From Rhizobium sp. NZLR1 (GTDB lineage: Bacteria > Pseudomonadota > Alphaproteobacteria > Rhizobiales > Rhizobiaceae): a DNA stretch of 64,000 nucleotides. Shown one piece after another: positions 17,758-26,089 of the stretch. The stretch spans positions 3,601,501 through 3,665,500 of the forward strand of contig NZ_CP071632.1 of the NCBI RefSeq assembly GCF_017357385.1, in the 5' to 3' direction. The position numbers and the translations under genes were made by a program. How positions within the stretch are numbered: position 1 is the first letter of the stretch; each line of letters starts with the position of its first letter. Under the pieces are notes generated by a model that ran no database searches, was not told the DNA's origin, and saw nothing but the letters and a program-made list of their open reading frames with translations.

Positions 17758-17805
17758 AAGAAACGCTTTTTAAAATAGCCGGACGACATCCTCGATTGCC
17801 TATTG

Positions 17806-17823
17806 CCGGAGCCTCTTCTCCGG
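17806..17823. repeat. Short inverted repeat before the GH42 gene
   Basis: CCGGAG-N6-CTCCGG. It could form a small hairpin in the garR-GH42 gap. There is no T-tract, so termination is unlikely to be efficient. Confidence 0.35.
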
Positions 17824-17866
17824 ACGGCGAAGCCATGTCCGGACATCGATAGAAAAGGACAAGACA

Positions 17867-19969
17867 ATGCTCAATAAAGATATCCAACTGCCCTACGGCG
17901 CCGTCTATTTTCGCAAATCAAATCCGCCCCGCGACGATTGGGAGCGCGACTACGCGACCGCTGGGCAAGACAGCCTCAACATCTTCCGCCACTGGTTCAT
18001 GTGGGGCGCGATCGAGACAGCACCCGGCGTTTACGACTGGGAAGAATATGACCGCCAGTTGGACCTTGCCGCCGCAAACGGCATCAAGACAGTCATCGCC
18101 GAACTGATCCATGCCGTGCCCGACTGGGCCGTTCGCAAATACGCCCATGCGCTGCAGGTCAATGCCGACGGCAACAAGCTCGGTTCCTATATGGGCGTCT
18201 CGGCGGCGACCGGCGGCTTCTCCAATAATGGCGGCGGTGCCGGCGCCCTGACGCTGAACTGCCCGGAGGTCAAGGAAGCTGCCGGCAAGTTCCTGACCGC
18301 GCTCGCCACCCGCTACAAGGGTCACCCGGCAATCTATGGCTACGACGTCTGGAACGAGTGCAACTATTCCGCCGATGTCGATTACAGCAGCTACGCCAAA
18401 TCAGCCTTCCGCAAGTGGCTGGAGAAGAAATACGGGAGCCTGAAGGCCCTGGCGACAGCCTGGCACCGCTACAGCTACGCCGAATGGGAGGATATCGAGC
18501 CGCCGGTCCACATGGCGCCCTATCCCGAATGCATCGACTGGCTGCAGTTCAAGCGCGACAACTTCTACGACCAGATGCAGTGGCGCATCGACACACTCCG
18601 CGCCGTCGATCTGAAGAACACCATCGTTGCCCACGGCATATCGGGCGCAATTCCCAACATGGCGGCCAACGGCTGCGACGACTGGCTCGCCGCTTCCAAG
18701 GTCGAAGTCTACGGCTTCACCTGGATCCAAGCGCGCAAGGGCTCGGAAGCCTGGAAGAACTGGTACGGCGTCGATATCAACCGCGCCGCCGCCCGCGGCA
18801 AGCCTTTCTGGCATGCCGAGCGCCAGGGCGGCCCCCTTTGGCTGCAGCCGCAGGTGATCGGCCGCGACAAGGAGGATGGCCGTGTCGCCGAGCCCGAGGA
18901 TATCCGCCTCTGGAGCATGACCTCGCTTGCCGGCGGCGCCCGCGGCGTCCTAAACCTTCGCTGGCGCCCACTGCTTGACGGCCCCCTTTTCGGCGCCTTC
19001 GGCTCCTACGGCATGGACGGCTCGCGCACGCCGCGCTCCGACATGGCGAGCGCCATGGCAAAGTGGGCAAACGACACGGCGCAAGGTCCCCTCTGGGAGG
19101 CAAAGCCGGTGCGCGGCGAGGTCGGCATCCTGGTTATCCGCGAAACACAGGAGTTCGATTACCTCCTGAACCACGATCGTAAGGAAAAGCCCTATCCCGA
19201 AGCAATGTGGGGCGCCTATCGCGCCTTCCTCGAACAGGGCGCGCAGCCGGACTGGGTGCATATCGACGATATCGACCCCTATGATTTCCTCTATTTCCCC
19301 TACCCGATCATGTTCACATCAGAACAGGCAAAACGCCTGAAAGCCTGGGTCGAAAACGGCGGCACGCTGATTGCCGAAGCATGCCCCGGCTATTTCGGCG
19401 ATCGTGGCCATGTCGGCACCGTGCAGCCGAACATGGGCCTCGACGAGGTCTTCGGTGCGCGCGAGGAAGAAGTCGAATTCATGCCCGATATCGGCGACCG
19501 CATCCATTTCGATCTCGACGGCGCAGCTGTCGACGGCGGCGGTTTCCTGCAGTCCTACCGGCTGGCGGGCGGCGCGGCACGTGGGCATTTCACCGACGGC
19601 CGTCTTGCCGTCGTCGAAAATACCTTTGGCAACGGCCGCACGCTGCTAATTGGCACCAATCCCTCCGTCGCCTATTACCGCACGCAGGGAAAGGCGAACG
19701 GGGCTTTCTTCGCCGAACTAATAACATGGAGCGGCAAGAAGCGGCATGCGACGCTTTCGAATGGCGCGCTCTTCCCGCGCATTCACGTCGGGGAGAAAGG
19801 CAGCTTTCTCTGGCTCGTCAACCCGACGAGAACTGCACAGAAAACAGAGGTGACGCTTGCCCGCGGAATGTTGGCGCGAGGCCAACCCGTCTGGCCGATC
19901 GACCATATGGACAATGGCGGCATCGAGGTGCCGGCGCGCGATGTGCTGATCCTGCCGCTCGATCGTTGA
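17867..19969 (+). CDS. GH42 beta-galactosidase
   Basis: 700-aa cytoplasmic retaining beta-galactosidase of family GH42, with an N-terminal TIM barrel, a GATase-like trimerisation domain (from ~405, VRGEVGILVIRETQEFDYLL) and a small C-terminal beta domain. The acid/base is likely E164 in YDVWNECN, and the nucleophile E318 in FWHAERQGGP. Length is normal for the family. No signal peptide is seen, so it acts on galactosides after import. It is probably co-regulated with the upstream operon: a LacI-like AACGCTTT element lies about 100 nt upstream. Relatives also act on alpha-L-arabinosides, so specificity is open. Confidence 0.88.
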   Translation: MLNKDIQLPYGAVYFRKSNPPRDDWERDYATAGQDSLNIFRHWFMWGAIETAPGVYDWEEYDRQLDLAAANGIKTVIAELIHAVPDWAVRKYAHALQVNADGNKLGSYMGVSAATGGFSNNGGGAGALTLNCPEVKEAAGKFLTALATRYKGHPAIYGYDVWNECNYSADVDYSSYAKSAFRKWLEKKYGSLKALATAWHRYSYAEWEDIEPPVHMAPYPECIDWLQFKRDNFYDQMQWRIDTLRAVDLKNTIVAHGISGAIPNMAANGCDDWLAASKVEVYGFTWIQARKGSEAWKNWYGVDINRAAARGKPFWHAERQGGPLWLQPQVIGRDKEDGRVAEPEDIRLWSMTSLAGGARGVLNLRWRPLLDGPLFGAFGSYGMDGSRTPRSDMASAMAKWANDTAQGPLWEAKPVRGEVGILVIRETQEFDYLLNHDRKEKPYPEAMWGAYRAFLEQGAQPDWVHIDDIDPYDFLYFPYPIMFTSEQAKRLKAWVENGGTLIAEACPGYFGDRGHVGTVQPNMGLDEVFGAREEEVEFMPDIGDRIHFDLDGAAVDGGGFLQSYRLAGGAARGHFTDGRLAVVENTFGNGRTLLIGTNPSVAYYRTQGKANGAFFAELITWSGKKRHATLSNGALFPRIHVGEKGSFLWLVNPTRTAQKTEVTLARGMLARGQPVWPIDHMDNGGIEVPARDVLILPLDR

Positions 19970-19972
19970 GTT

Positions 19973-20515
19973 TCAGGATGCCGGTGAATCGGCGCTTTCG
20001 GCAAAGGCTTCAAGCTCGGGGTCGAAATCGACCTCGACGACATTGTTGAAGACGGCGGTAGCCAGCATGATGCCGGCGAAAGCGACGAGATCGACCAGCA
20101 CCCGCGTCTCGTAGCGCTCTTTCAGCTTCGCCCAGAGTTCGGCGGGAACGGCATTGGAATCGGCGACGGTCGCCTTGCCGAAGGCCTCGAGCAGCGCTTC
20201 CTCCTCGGAAAGTTCGAGCGCGTCGGGATTGAAACCTTTGTTGATCAAAGCCCGGCGAAAGAAGGTGACGGCGATCTTCGATTTCGCCGCCTTCGAGATT
20301 GCATGCGAGAAGATCCAGATCGCCCGGTCGCCGATAGCAGGATCGAGTTCTGCCCGTAGCGTGAACCATTCGGCATAGATGCGATGGGCGGCCGGCGAAT
20401 GCAGCAGCGTGCGCTTCATGTTGGTCATGCGTCCGCGCAGCCTGACTTCCTCGTCATGCGCCGCACGAACCTCTTGCGAAGCAGTGTCGTAGTCGATCTG
20501 TGGGAGGTGGCTCAT
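19973..20515 (-). CDS. Carboxymuconolactone-decarboxylase/AhpD-like protein
   Basis: 180-aa all-helical protein of the CMD/AhpD superfamily, recognised by the AVWIF/AIWIFSHAISKAAKSKIAV-type helix and the overall pattern. It lacks the CxxC pair of true AhpD peroxidases, so redox activity is unlikely. It is convergent with the GH42 gene (3 nt apart) and divergent from the cupin gene. CMD-like and cupin proteins often sit together in catabolic clusters, but no specific reaction can be assigned. Confidence 0.65.
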   Translation of the reverse strand: MSHLPQIDYDTASQEVRAAHDEEVRLRGRMTNMKRTLLHSPAAHRIYAEWFTLRAELDPAIGDRAIWIFSHAISKAAKSKIAVTFFRRALINKGFNPDALELSEEEALLEAFGKATVADSNAVPAELWAKLKERYETRVLVDLVAFAGIMLATAVFNNVVEVDFDPELEAFAESADSPAS

Positions 20516-20689
20516 CGGGTCCGCTCTTTCGTTTTGCGCAGACGTTATCGATGCACCGGCATAGTGTGCAACCCAACTTCGTTCAGCTTTTCGTTTCGAT
20601 CAGATATTCCGGCCCGCGTGACCGGCAAATCCACTTGGCCCTCGCGCCGCCTCCGCCTAGATTGATCTCATCGAAGGGGGAGGCAAGGC

Positions 20690-21163
20690 ATGAGCGACGA
20701 TCACGAGCATCATCACGTCGACTGGCGGGAACATGGCGTCAAGGTCATTCCCGGCAATTCGCTCGATCCGAACACCGCGCAGACGCCGGGCATGAACCGC
20801 GCCGCCGCGATCAACAATGCGCGTGCCGGGGCCGAGAAAATCTGGGCCGGCACGGTGACGATCCATGCCAACGCCAAGACCGGCGCCCATCATCACGGTG
20901 ACCTCGAAAGCATCATCTACGTGGTCAAGGGCAAAGCCCGCATGCGCTGGGGCGAGCATCTGGAATATACCGCCGAGGCCGGTCCCGGCGACTTCATCTA
21001 TGTTCCCCCCTATGTGCCGCACCAGGAGATCAACGCCAGCCGCGACGAGACGCTGGAATGCGTGCTCGTCCGTTCAGGCCAGGAGCCGGTCGTCGTCAAT
21101 CTCGACATCGAGCCGATCGAGAAACCGGAAGACGTGCCCTGGATCGACCCGATCCATCGCTGA
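20690..21163 (+). CDS. Cupin-domain protein
   Basis: 157-aa single-domain cupin. Motif 1 is seen as GAHHHGDLESIIYVVKG (metal-binding His-His-His and Glu) and motif 2 as PGDFIYVPPYVPHQEIN. A His-rich N-terminus (DDHEHHHVDW) may add metal affinity. The start follows GGGGGAGGCA. It is transcribed away from the CMD-like gene and ends convergently with ugpC. The role, enzyme or sugar-binding protein, is not determinable. Confidence 0.8.
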   Translation: MSDDHEHHHVDWREHGVKVIPGNSLDPNTAQTPGMNRAAAINNARAGAEKIWAGTVTIHANAKTGAHHHGDLESIIYVVKGKARMRWGEHLEYTAEAGPGDFIYVPPYVPHQEINASRDETLECVLVRSGQEPVVVNLDIEPIEKPEDVPWIDPIHR

Positions 21164-21211
21164 TGCATGCCGCCACGCCCGCTGGAAAGAAAGCAACCTC
21201 GGCGCGTCCCC

Positions 21212-22321
21212 TCACGCGTGAACGGCGCCAGCGCTGCTCATCACAGGGTTCTCGATGATCCGGCCGGTATCGGCGGCATAGAGATGGATCGCGTTATAGT
21301 CGATCGCGATGCCGATCGGATCGCCGGACTTCACCTTCACGGCTTCGGTCAGCGCCACGGCAAAGGGCAGCCCGTCGAAATCGGCGTGAACGACACGGCT
21401 CGCGCCGAGTTCTTCGATGAAATCGGCCGTTGCAGTGAGAGCACCGGGCGCATCCGGGGCCACCAGCCGGGCCGCTTCGGCGCGCATGCCGAGCACGACG
21501 CGTTTGCCTTTCAGCGGTGCTGCGCGCTCGCGCGGCAGCGCGATCTTGCGGCTCTGGTCGTAGACGAAGACACCCTCGTCATTGATTGTGCCTTCAAGCA
21601 GGTTCATCGCCGGCGTGCCGACGAAGCCGGCAACGAAACGCGACACCGGATGATGATAGACTTCTTCCGGGGTGCCGACCTGCTCGACCCTGCCGCCGTT
21701 CATCACCACCAGCCGGTCAGCCAGCGTCATGGCCTCGGTCTGGTCATGCGTGACGAAGATCGAAGTGGCGCCAAGGCGGCGATGCAGCCGGCGGATTTCG
21801 GCGCGCATGGCGATGCGCAGCTTGGCGTCGAGGTTCGAAAGCGGCTCGTCGAAGAGGAACACTTTCGGTTCGCGGATCATCGCACGGCCCATGGCGACGC
21901 GCTGGCGCTGCCCGCCGGAAAGGGCGGCGGGCCGGCGGTCGAGGAAGGGTTCCAGGCTGAGCGCCTTGGCGACTTCGGCGATGCGGCGCTCACGCTCCAC
22001 CTTGGAGACGCCGGCCACTTTAAGGGCATAACCGATATTCTCGGCGACGCTCATATGCGGATAGAGCGCATAGTTCTGAAACACCATGGCGCAGCCGCGC
22101 TCGCGCGGCTCAAGCCGGTTGACGACGCGCCCATCGATTGCGATTTCGCCGCCGCTGATTTCCTCCAGGCCGGCGATCATGCGCAACAGTGTGGACTTGC
22201 CGCAGCCGGACGGGCCGAGGATGACGATGAACTCACCGGACTGGATTTCGAGATCGACGCCGTGAACGACGGGATTCTTGCCGTAGCTCTTCTTCACATC
22301 ACGGATTGAGATAGGTGCCAC
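21212..22321 (-). CDS. ugpC: sn-glycerol-3-phosphate ABC transporter ATPase UgpC
   Basis: 369-aa ATPase of the UgpC/MalK group. It has Walker [11 protein letters not shown], signature [15 protein letters not shown], Walker [16 protein letters not shown] and a C-terminal OB-fold regulatory domain. It is last in the ugpB-A-E-C order, 12 nt after ugpE. The assignment to glycerol-3-phosphate rests on the strong UgpB match; the ATPase alone would be a generic sugar ATPase. Confidence 0.88.
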   Translation of the reverse strand: MAPISIRDVKKSYGKNPVVHGVDLEIQSGEFIVILGPSGCGKSTLLRMIAGLEEISGGEIAIDGRVVNRLEPRERGCAMVFQNYALYPHMSVAENIGYALKVAGVSKVERERRIAEVAKALSLEPFLDRRPAALSGGQRQRVAMGRAMIREPKVFLFDEPLSNLDAKLRIAMRAEIRRLHRRLGATSIFVTHDQTEAMTLADRLVVMNGGRVEQVGTPEEVYHHPVSRFVAGFVGTPAMNLLEGTINDEGVFVYDQSRKIALPRERAAPLKGKRVVLGMRAEAARLVAPDAPGALTATADFIEELGASRVVHADFDGLPFAVALTEAVKVKSGDPIGIAIDYNAIHLYAADTGRIIENPVMSSAGAVHA

Positions 22322-22333
22322 AGGACTATTCCT

Positions 22334-23248
22334 TCATTTCTCGGTAGAGATAAGGCCGCGCACGAACCAACGCTGCATCAGGATGACGAGCACCAGCGGC
22401 GGCGACATGATGATAAGTGTACCTGCCATGGCGACGTTCCAGTCTGGCAGGCCGAATTCGGAGGGAATGAGGGTCTTGAGCTGCGTCACAGCAATGCCGA
22501 AATTCGGATCGGTAGTAATCAGCAGCGGCCAGAGATACTGGTTCCATGCCCAGACGAACATGATCGTGAACAGTGCGATCATGTTGGGCCGCGAAAGCGG
22601 CACCAGAATGTCCCAGAAAAACCGGACAGGACCCGATCCGTCCATCTTCGAGGCCTCGGCAAGTTCGTCCGGAACCGTCAGGTAAAACTGCCGGTAAAGG
22701 AAAGTGCCGGTCGCCGTTGCGACCAACGGCAGAACGAGACCGGGATAGGAATTCAGCAGGCCCCATTCGAGCTTGATCTGGATGCCGGTGATCTGCGCCA
22801 CGAGCCAGCTTATGCCGAGGACATCAAGGATCGTCTGGAACGGCTGCAGCGCATTGGCCGCGATCGAATAGGTCGGCACGATGCGGACCTCCAGCGGCAG
22901 CATCAGCGTGATGAAGATGATCCAGAAAATCACATACCGGCCGCGGAAGCGGAAGTAGACGATCGAGAAGGCTGCCATGGCAGAAAGGATCACTTTGCCG
23001 GCGCCGACCGCCGCGGCGAAGATGATACTGTGAAACAGCTTGTTGCCGAGATCGGCACGGACCCAGGCGGTCTGGACGTTTTCCCAGAAATGCGAGCCCG
23101 GCGTGAGCGGCAGCGGCACACGATTGACCGTCTCCAGATCGAGGGTCGACGCGATGATGACAATGGCGAAAGGCAGGAGCGCGATGACCATGCCGAGCGC
23201 GAGAAGCGTATAGCAGATGAAATTGAATATTGGGGTGCGTTCGATCAT
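22334..23248 (-). CDS. ugpE: sn-glycerol-3-phosphate ABC transporter permease UgpE
   Basis: 304-aa MalG-type permease with six TM segments. The docking loop is DELAEASKMDGSGPVRFFWDILVP, and TM1 begins IFNFICYTLLALGMVIALLPF. It lies 11 nt after ugpA. With UgpA it forms the inner-membrane channel. Confidence 0.88.
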   Translation of the reverse strand: MIERTPIFNFICYTLLALGMVIALLPFAIVIIASTLDLETVNRVPLPLTPGSHFWENVQTAWVRADLGNKLFHSIIFAAAVGAGKVILSAMAAFSIVYFRFRGRYVIFWIIFITLMLPLEVRIVPTYSIAANALQPFQTILDVLGISWLVAQITGIQIKLEWGLLNSYPGLVLPLVATATGTFLYRQFYLTVPDELAEASKMDGSGPVRFFWDILVPLSRPNMIALFTIMFVWAWNQYLWPLLITTDPNFGIAVTQLKTLIPSEFGLPDWNVAMAGTLIIMSPPLVLVILMQRWFVRGLISTEK

Positions 23249-23259
23249 GTGCAGGGGCC

Positions 23260-24144
23260 TTACTTGTAGTGCACGCGCCGCTCGATAAAGCGGAACTGAA
23301 AGATGGTAAGAAGAACAACGAGCACCATCAGAATGATCGACTGGGCTGCGGCGCCCGAATAATCGAGGCCCCTAAAGCCGTCGAAATAGATCTTGTAAAC
23401 CATGAGGTCCGTCGCGCGCGCCGGCCCCCCCTGCGTCATGACGTCGACGATGCCGAAGGAATCCTGGAAGCTCTCGGTGATGTTGATGACGAGCAGGAAG
23501 AACAGCGTCGGCGTCAGCAAGGGCAGCTGAATATCCCAGATACGGCGCATCGGCCCCGAACCGTCCATTGCGGCGGCCTCGATCAGCGAACGCGGAATGC
23601 CTTGCAGCGCCGAGAGGAAGAAGATGAAATTGTAGCCGATATATTTCCAGGAGAATGCAACGATGACGGCGATCATCGCATCCTTGCCGTCGAGCGCCGG
23701 ATTCCAGAGACCGGGCCAGACGTGATTGATGACCGACAGAAGGCCTGCCTCCGGCGCCAGGATGAAGCGGAAGGCGAGACCGAGAGCGGGCGCGGCAATC
23801 GCGTAGGGCCAGATGAAGACCGACCGGTAGATCTTATGGCCGCGCAGTTCACGATCTGTCAAAAGCGCTAGGATGAGCGCCAGACCCATGGCAATGGCCG
23901 TCGAACTGAAGCCGAAGATCATGCTGCGGGAAATCGAGTCCCAATAGACCGGGTCGGTAAGCAGCTGTTTGAAATTGTCGAAACCGACCCAGGCATTGCC
24001 GCCGCCCCATGGCTGCTCGAGCGTGAACGCCCAATAGAGCGCCTGGGCGCTAGGCCAATAGAAGAATACGAAGATCAGCAGCAGCATCGGAAATGCAAAG
24101 AGCAGTCCGATCGTCGTCGAGGAGAAAGTGACGCGCTTTTCCAT
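23260..24144 (-). CDS. ugpA: sn-glycerol-3-phosphate ABC transporter permease UgpA
   Basis: 294-aa MalF-type permease. The first TM is in TIGLLFAFPMLLLIFVFFYW, and the docking loop is RSLIEAAAMDGSGPMRRIW. I start it at 24144 (MEKRVTFSS) by comparison with the family; the longer reading from 24231 runs into the intergenic repeat. The gap to ugpB is filled by a RIME-like element, so the message contains hairpins there and expression of the permeases may be lower than that of ugpB. Confidence 0.88.
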   Translation of the reverse strand: MEKRVTFSSTTIGLLFAFPMLLLIFVFFYWPSAQALYWAFTLEQPWGGGNAWVGFDNFKQLLTDPVYWDSISRSMIFGFSSTAIAMGLALILALLTDRELRGHKIYRSVFIWPYAIAAPALGLAFRFILAPEAGLLSVINHVWPGLWNPALDGKDAMIAVIVAFSWKYIGYNFIFFLSALQGIPRSLIEAAAMDGSGPMRRIWDIQLPLLTPTLFFLLVINITESFQDSFGIVDVMTQGGPARATDLMVYKIYFDGFRGLDYSGAAAQSIILMVLVVLLTIFQFRFIERRVHYK

Positions 24145-24175
24145 GAGTGGTCGTTTTCGCCCTGGTTTGACCCAC

Positions 24176-24273
24176 AGCGCCGCGCCTCTTTCAGACGCGC
24201 AAAGGACGCTGCAGCTTTTGAATTGCTGCATAATTTATCCCTAAATCGATTCCGATTTAAGGGATTATGCGGT
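24176..24273. repeat. RIME-like palindromic repeat (copy C) inside the ugp operon
   Basis: Inverted orientation relative to copies A and B. It contains the GACGCGC-type arm with AAAGGACGCTGCAGC (24196-24215 region), then TAAATCG-ATTC-CGATTTA with flanking TCCC/GGGA pairing (24238-24264). It lies between ugpB and ugpA. Dyads are seen directly; naming as RIME is from knowledge of rhizobial genomes. Confidence 0.75.
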
Positions 24274-24371
24274 AGGCGCGGGCGGCGAGTTCGCATCCGC
24301 GTCCGATTGAAGAACCTGCAAAACGCACCCAGCGCGCCAAACGCGGGCTGGGTGCGGCTCATATCGAATGA

Positions 24372-25727
24372 TCAGGGAAGCTGAACGTTCTTGTAGGTCT
24401 GCTGGAAGCGACGCAGGAGCTGGTTGCCGCGTTCGGCCGCGCCGTCGAGCGAAGCCTGGACGTCAGCGTTGTTGACAAAGATTGCCTGCAGGCTGTTTGC
24501 GATTTCGGTGCGAACCTGCAGCAGGCCGCCGAGGCGGATGCCGTGCGCAGCCGTGTCGTCAGCAGGCGATGCGGTCAGGCTCTGAATGGCGAGTTCGCGG
24601 CCGGCATAGGGAGCCTTGTCGTAGAAGCCCTGCTTCTTCAGGTATTCGAAACCGGAGTTGCGAACCGGGATATAGCCGGTAACAGTCGACCAGGTGAGAG
24701 CTTCTTCCGGCTTTGCGATGAAGTTGAAGAAGGCAGCAGCAGCCTTGTATTCGGCGTCGGAGTGACCCTTCAGAACCCAGAGCGAAGCGCCGCCGACGTA
24801 GGAGCTGTGGCGGGTTGCGTTGCCGTAGGTGGGGAGCATGGCAACGCCCCAGTTCATGCCCTGCTTGGCGGTGCGGCCAACATTGCCATGGTCGCCGACC
24901 GAGGTCAGGATGACCTGGCAATCGCCGGCGGCGAAAGCCTCGACGAAAGTCTGGCCGACGGCCTTGTTCTTGATGAAGGCAAGCTTGTTGTCGTACCAGG
25001 ACTTGAGGTCCTTGACATAGCTGACGAGCAGCGGGTTCTTGTTGAACGCCAGCTCGGCGTCGAGGCCTTCAAAGCCGTTCTTCTTCGTCGCGATCGCTTC
25101 GCCGTTGACGGCTTCGAACTGCTCGATGTACTGCCAGACTTCGTTGTTGGAGATGTCGAAGGCGAGCGGGCAAGCATAGCCGGCGTTCTTCAGAGCCTTG
25201 AAGTCTTCGCCGGCTTCCTGCCAGGTGGCGGGAGCATGGTCTTTGCCGATCTTGGCGAAGGCATCCTTGTTCCAGTAGAGCAGAGCGGTCGAGGAATTGA
25301 AGGGGAACGAATACATCTCGCCCTTCGACGTCGCATAATAGTTTGCGATGCCGGAGAAGTAATCTTTCCAGTCGACATTGTAGCCCATGTCGGTCATCAG
25401 CTTGTTGGCCGGGTAGTAGGCGCCGGAAAGCATGATGTCGAGCGTGCCGGCGTCGGAGACCTGGGCGATGGTCGGCTGCTTGCCGGCGCGGAAGGCGGCG
25501 ATGGTGTTCTGCAGGGAAGCGTCGTAGCTGCCCTGGCTGGTGCAGACGATTTCATAATCGGCCTGCGACTGGTTGAACCGATCGCACTGTTCCTGGACCC
25601 GCTTTGCGATGTCACCGGAATTGCCGAACCAGAAGTCAATCTTGGTCTTATCGGCGGCGGCAGCGGGACCAGCAAGAAACGCTGTAGCGAGAAGGGCGCC
25701 TACGGCGCCGAGAAGCTTGGCTTGCAT
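24372..25727 (-). CDS. ugpB: sn-glycerol-3-phosphate-binding periplasmic protein UgpB
   Basis: 451-aa periplasmic binding protein with a Sec signal peptide (MQAKLLGAVGALLATAFLAG, cleavage near AAAAD). Many blocks match E. coli UgpB as I recall it: FPFNSSTALLYWNKDAF, NGFEGLDAELAFNK, YVGGASLWVLKGHSD, AERGNQLLRRFQQTYK. The start at 25727 has GAGG 7 nt upstream; an earlier ATG at 25787 has no clear ribosome site and no family support. First gene of the operon, it also scavenges glycerophosphodiesters in enterics. A putative Pho box lies 74 nt upstream. Confidence 0.92.
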   Translation of the reverse strand: MQAKLLGAVGALLATAFLAGPAAAADKTKIDFWFGNSGDIAKRVQEQCDRFNQSQADYEIVCTSQGSYDASLQNTIAAFRAGKQPTIAQVSDAGTLDIMLSGAYYPANKLMTDMGYNVDWKDYFSGIANYYATSKGEMYSFPFNSSTALLYWNKDAFAKIGKDHAPATWQEAGEDFKALKNAGYACPLAFDISNNEVWQYIEQFEAVNGEAIATKKNGFEGLDAELAFNKNPLLVSYVKDLKSWYDNKLAFIKNKAVGQTFVEAFAAGDCQVILTSVGDHGNVGRTAKQGMNWGVAMLPTYGNATRHSSYVGGASLWVLKGHSDAEYKAAAAFFNFIAKPEEALTWSTVTGYIPVRNSGFEYLKKQGFYDKAPYAGRELAIQSLTASPADDTAAHGIRLGGLLQVRTEIANSLQAIFVNNADVQASLDGAAERGNQLLRRFQQTYKNVQLP

Positions 25728-26089
25728 GAGAACCTCGAACGTAAAAGAGACGCGCACTTTCAGCGCACGCCCTATTAGCTGGTTCAAATTGCTGCGGCTA
25801 ATGAATATTACATGACATGAAACGATCGAAATCGTGCCGTCACAAAACCTTCATTCGGATGTTATTTGCCGCAGCCGAGGCTATATTTAGAGAAGCCTCG
25901 CCAGCCTCCCCAGCGCACTGCCGAACAGTTATATTCATATTCGAATAATTATAATTATCAAGGGTTTTCAATATTTGCCTATATTGCGACAGAGCATCCT
26001 TATTCGGGGATACCGTCACATGAAACCTGCAGAAACGGCTATCTTTCCGCCACTGCACTCGTGTGCAACGTCTGGTTTTAGCCTTGAAA
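25728..26089. other. 362-nt AT-rich intergenic region between ugpB and the ROK gene
   Basis: Holds the ugpB promoter region with the putative Pho box near the ugpB side. The stretch around 25930-25975 is notably AT-rich, with ATTCGAAT and AATTATAATT palindromes. No convincing ORF is present. The ROK gene reads toward this region, so its transcription ends here or runs on into ugpB; no clear terminator was seen. Confidence 0.6.
25801..25818 (-). promoter_or_regulatory. Putative Pho box upstream of ugpB
   Basis: On the minus strand the sequence reads ATGTCATGTAATATTCAT. The first 7-mer ATGTCAT matches CTGTCAT at 6 of 7 positions. The second 7-mer, TATTCAT, starts 11 nt later and matches at 4 of 7. 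The 11-nt period is that of PhoB sites. ugp operons are phosphate-starvation genes, which makes the match plausible but not proven. Confidence 0.4.

Noticed and set aside
24543..25778. 411-codon plus-strand frame opposite ugpB
   Set aside because: Antisense to a very well supported ugpB; Gly/Val/Arg-rich shadow.
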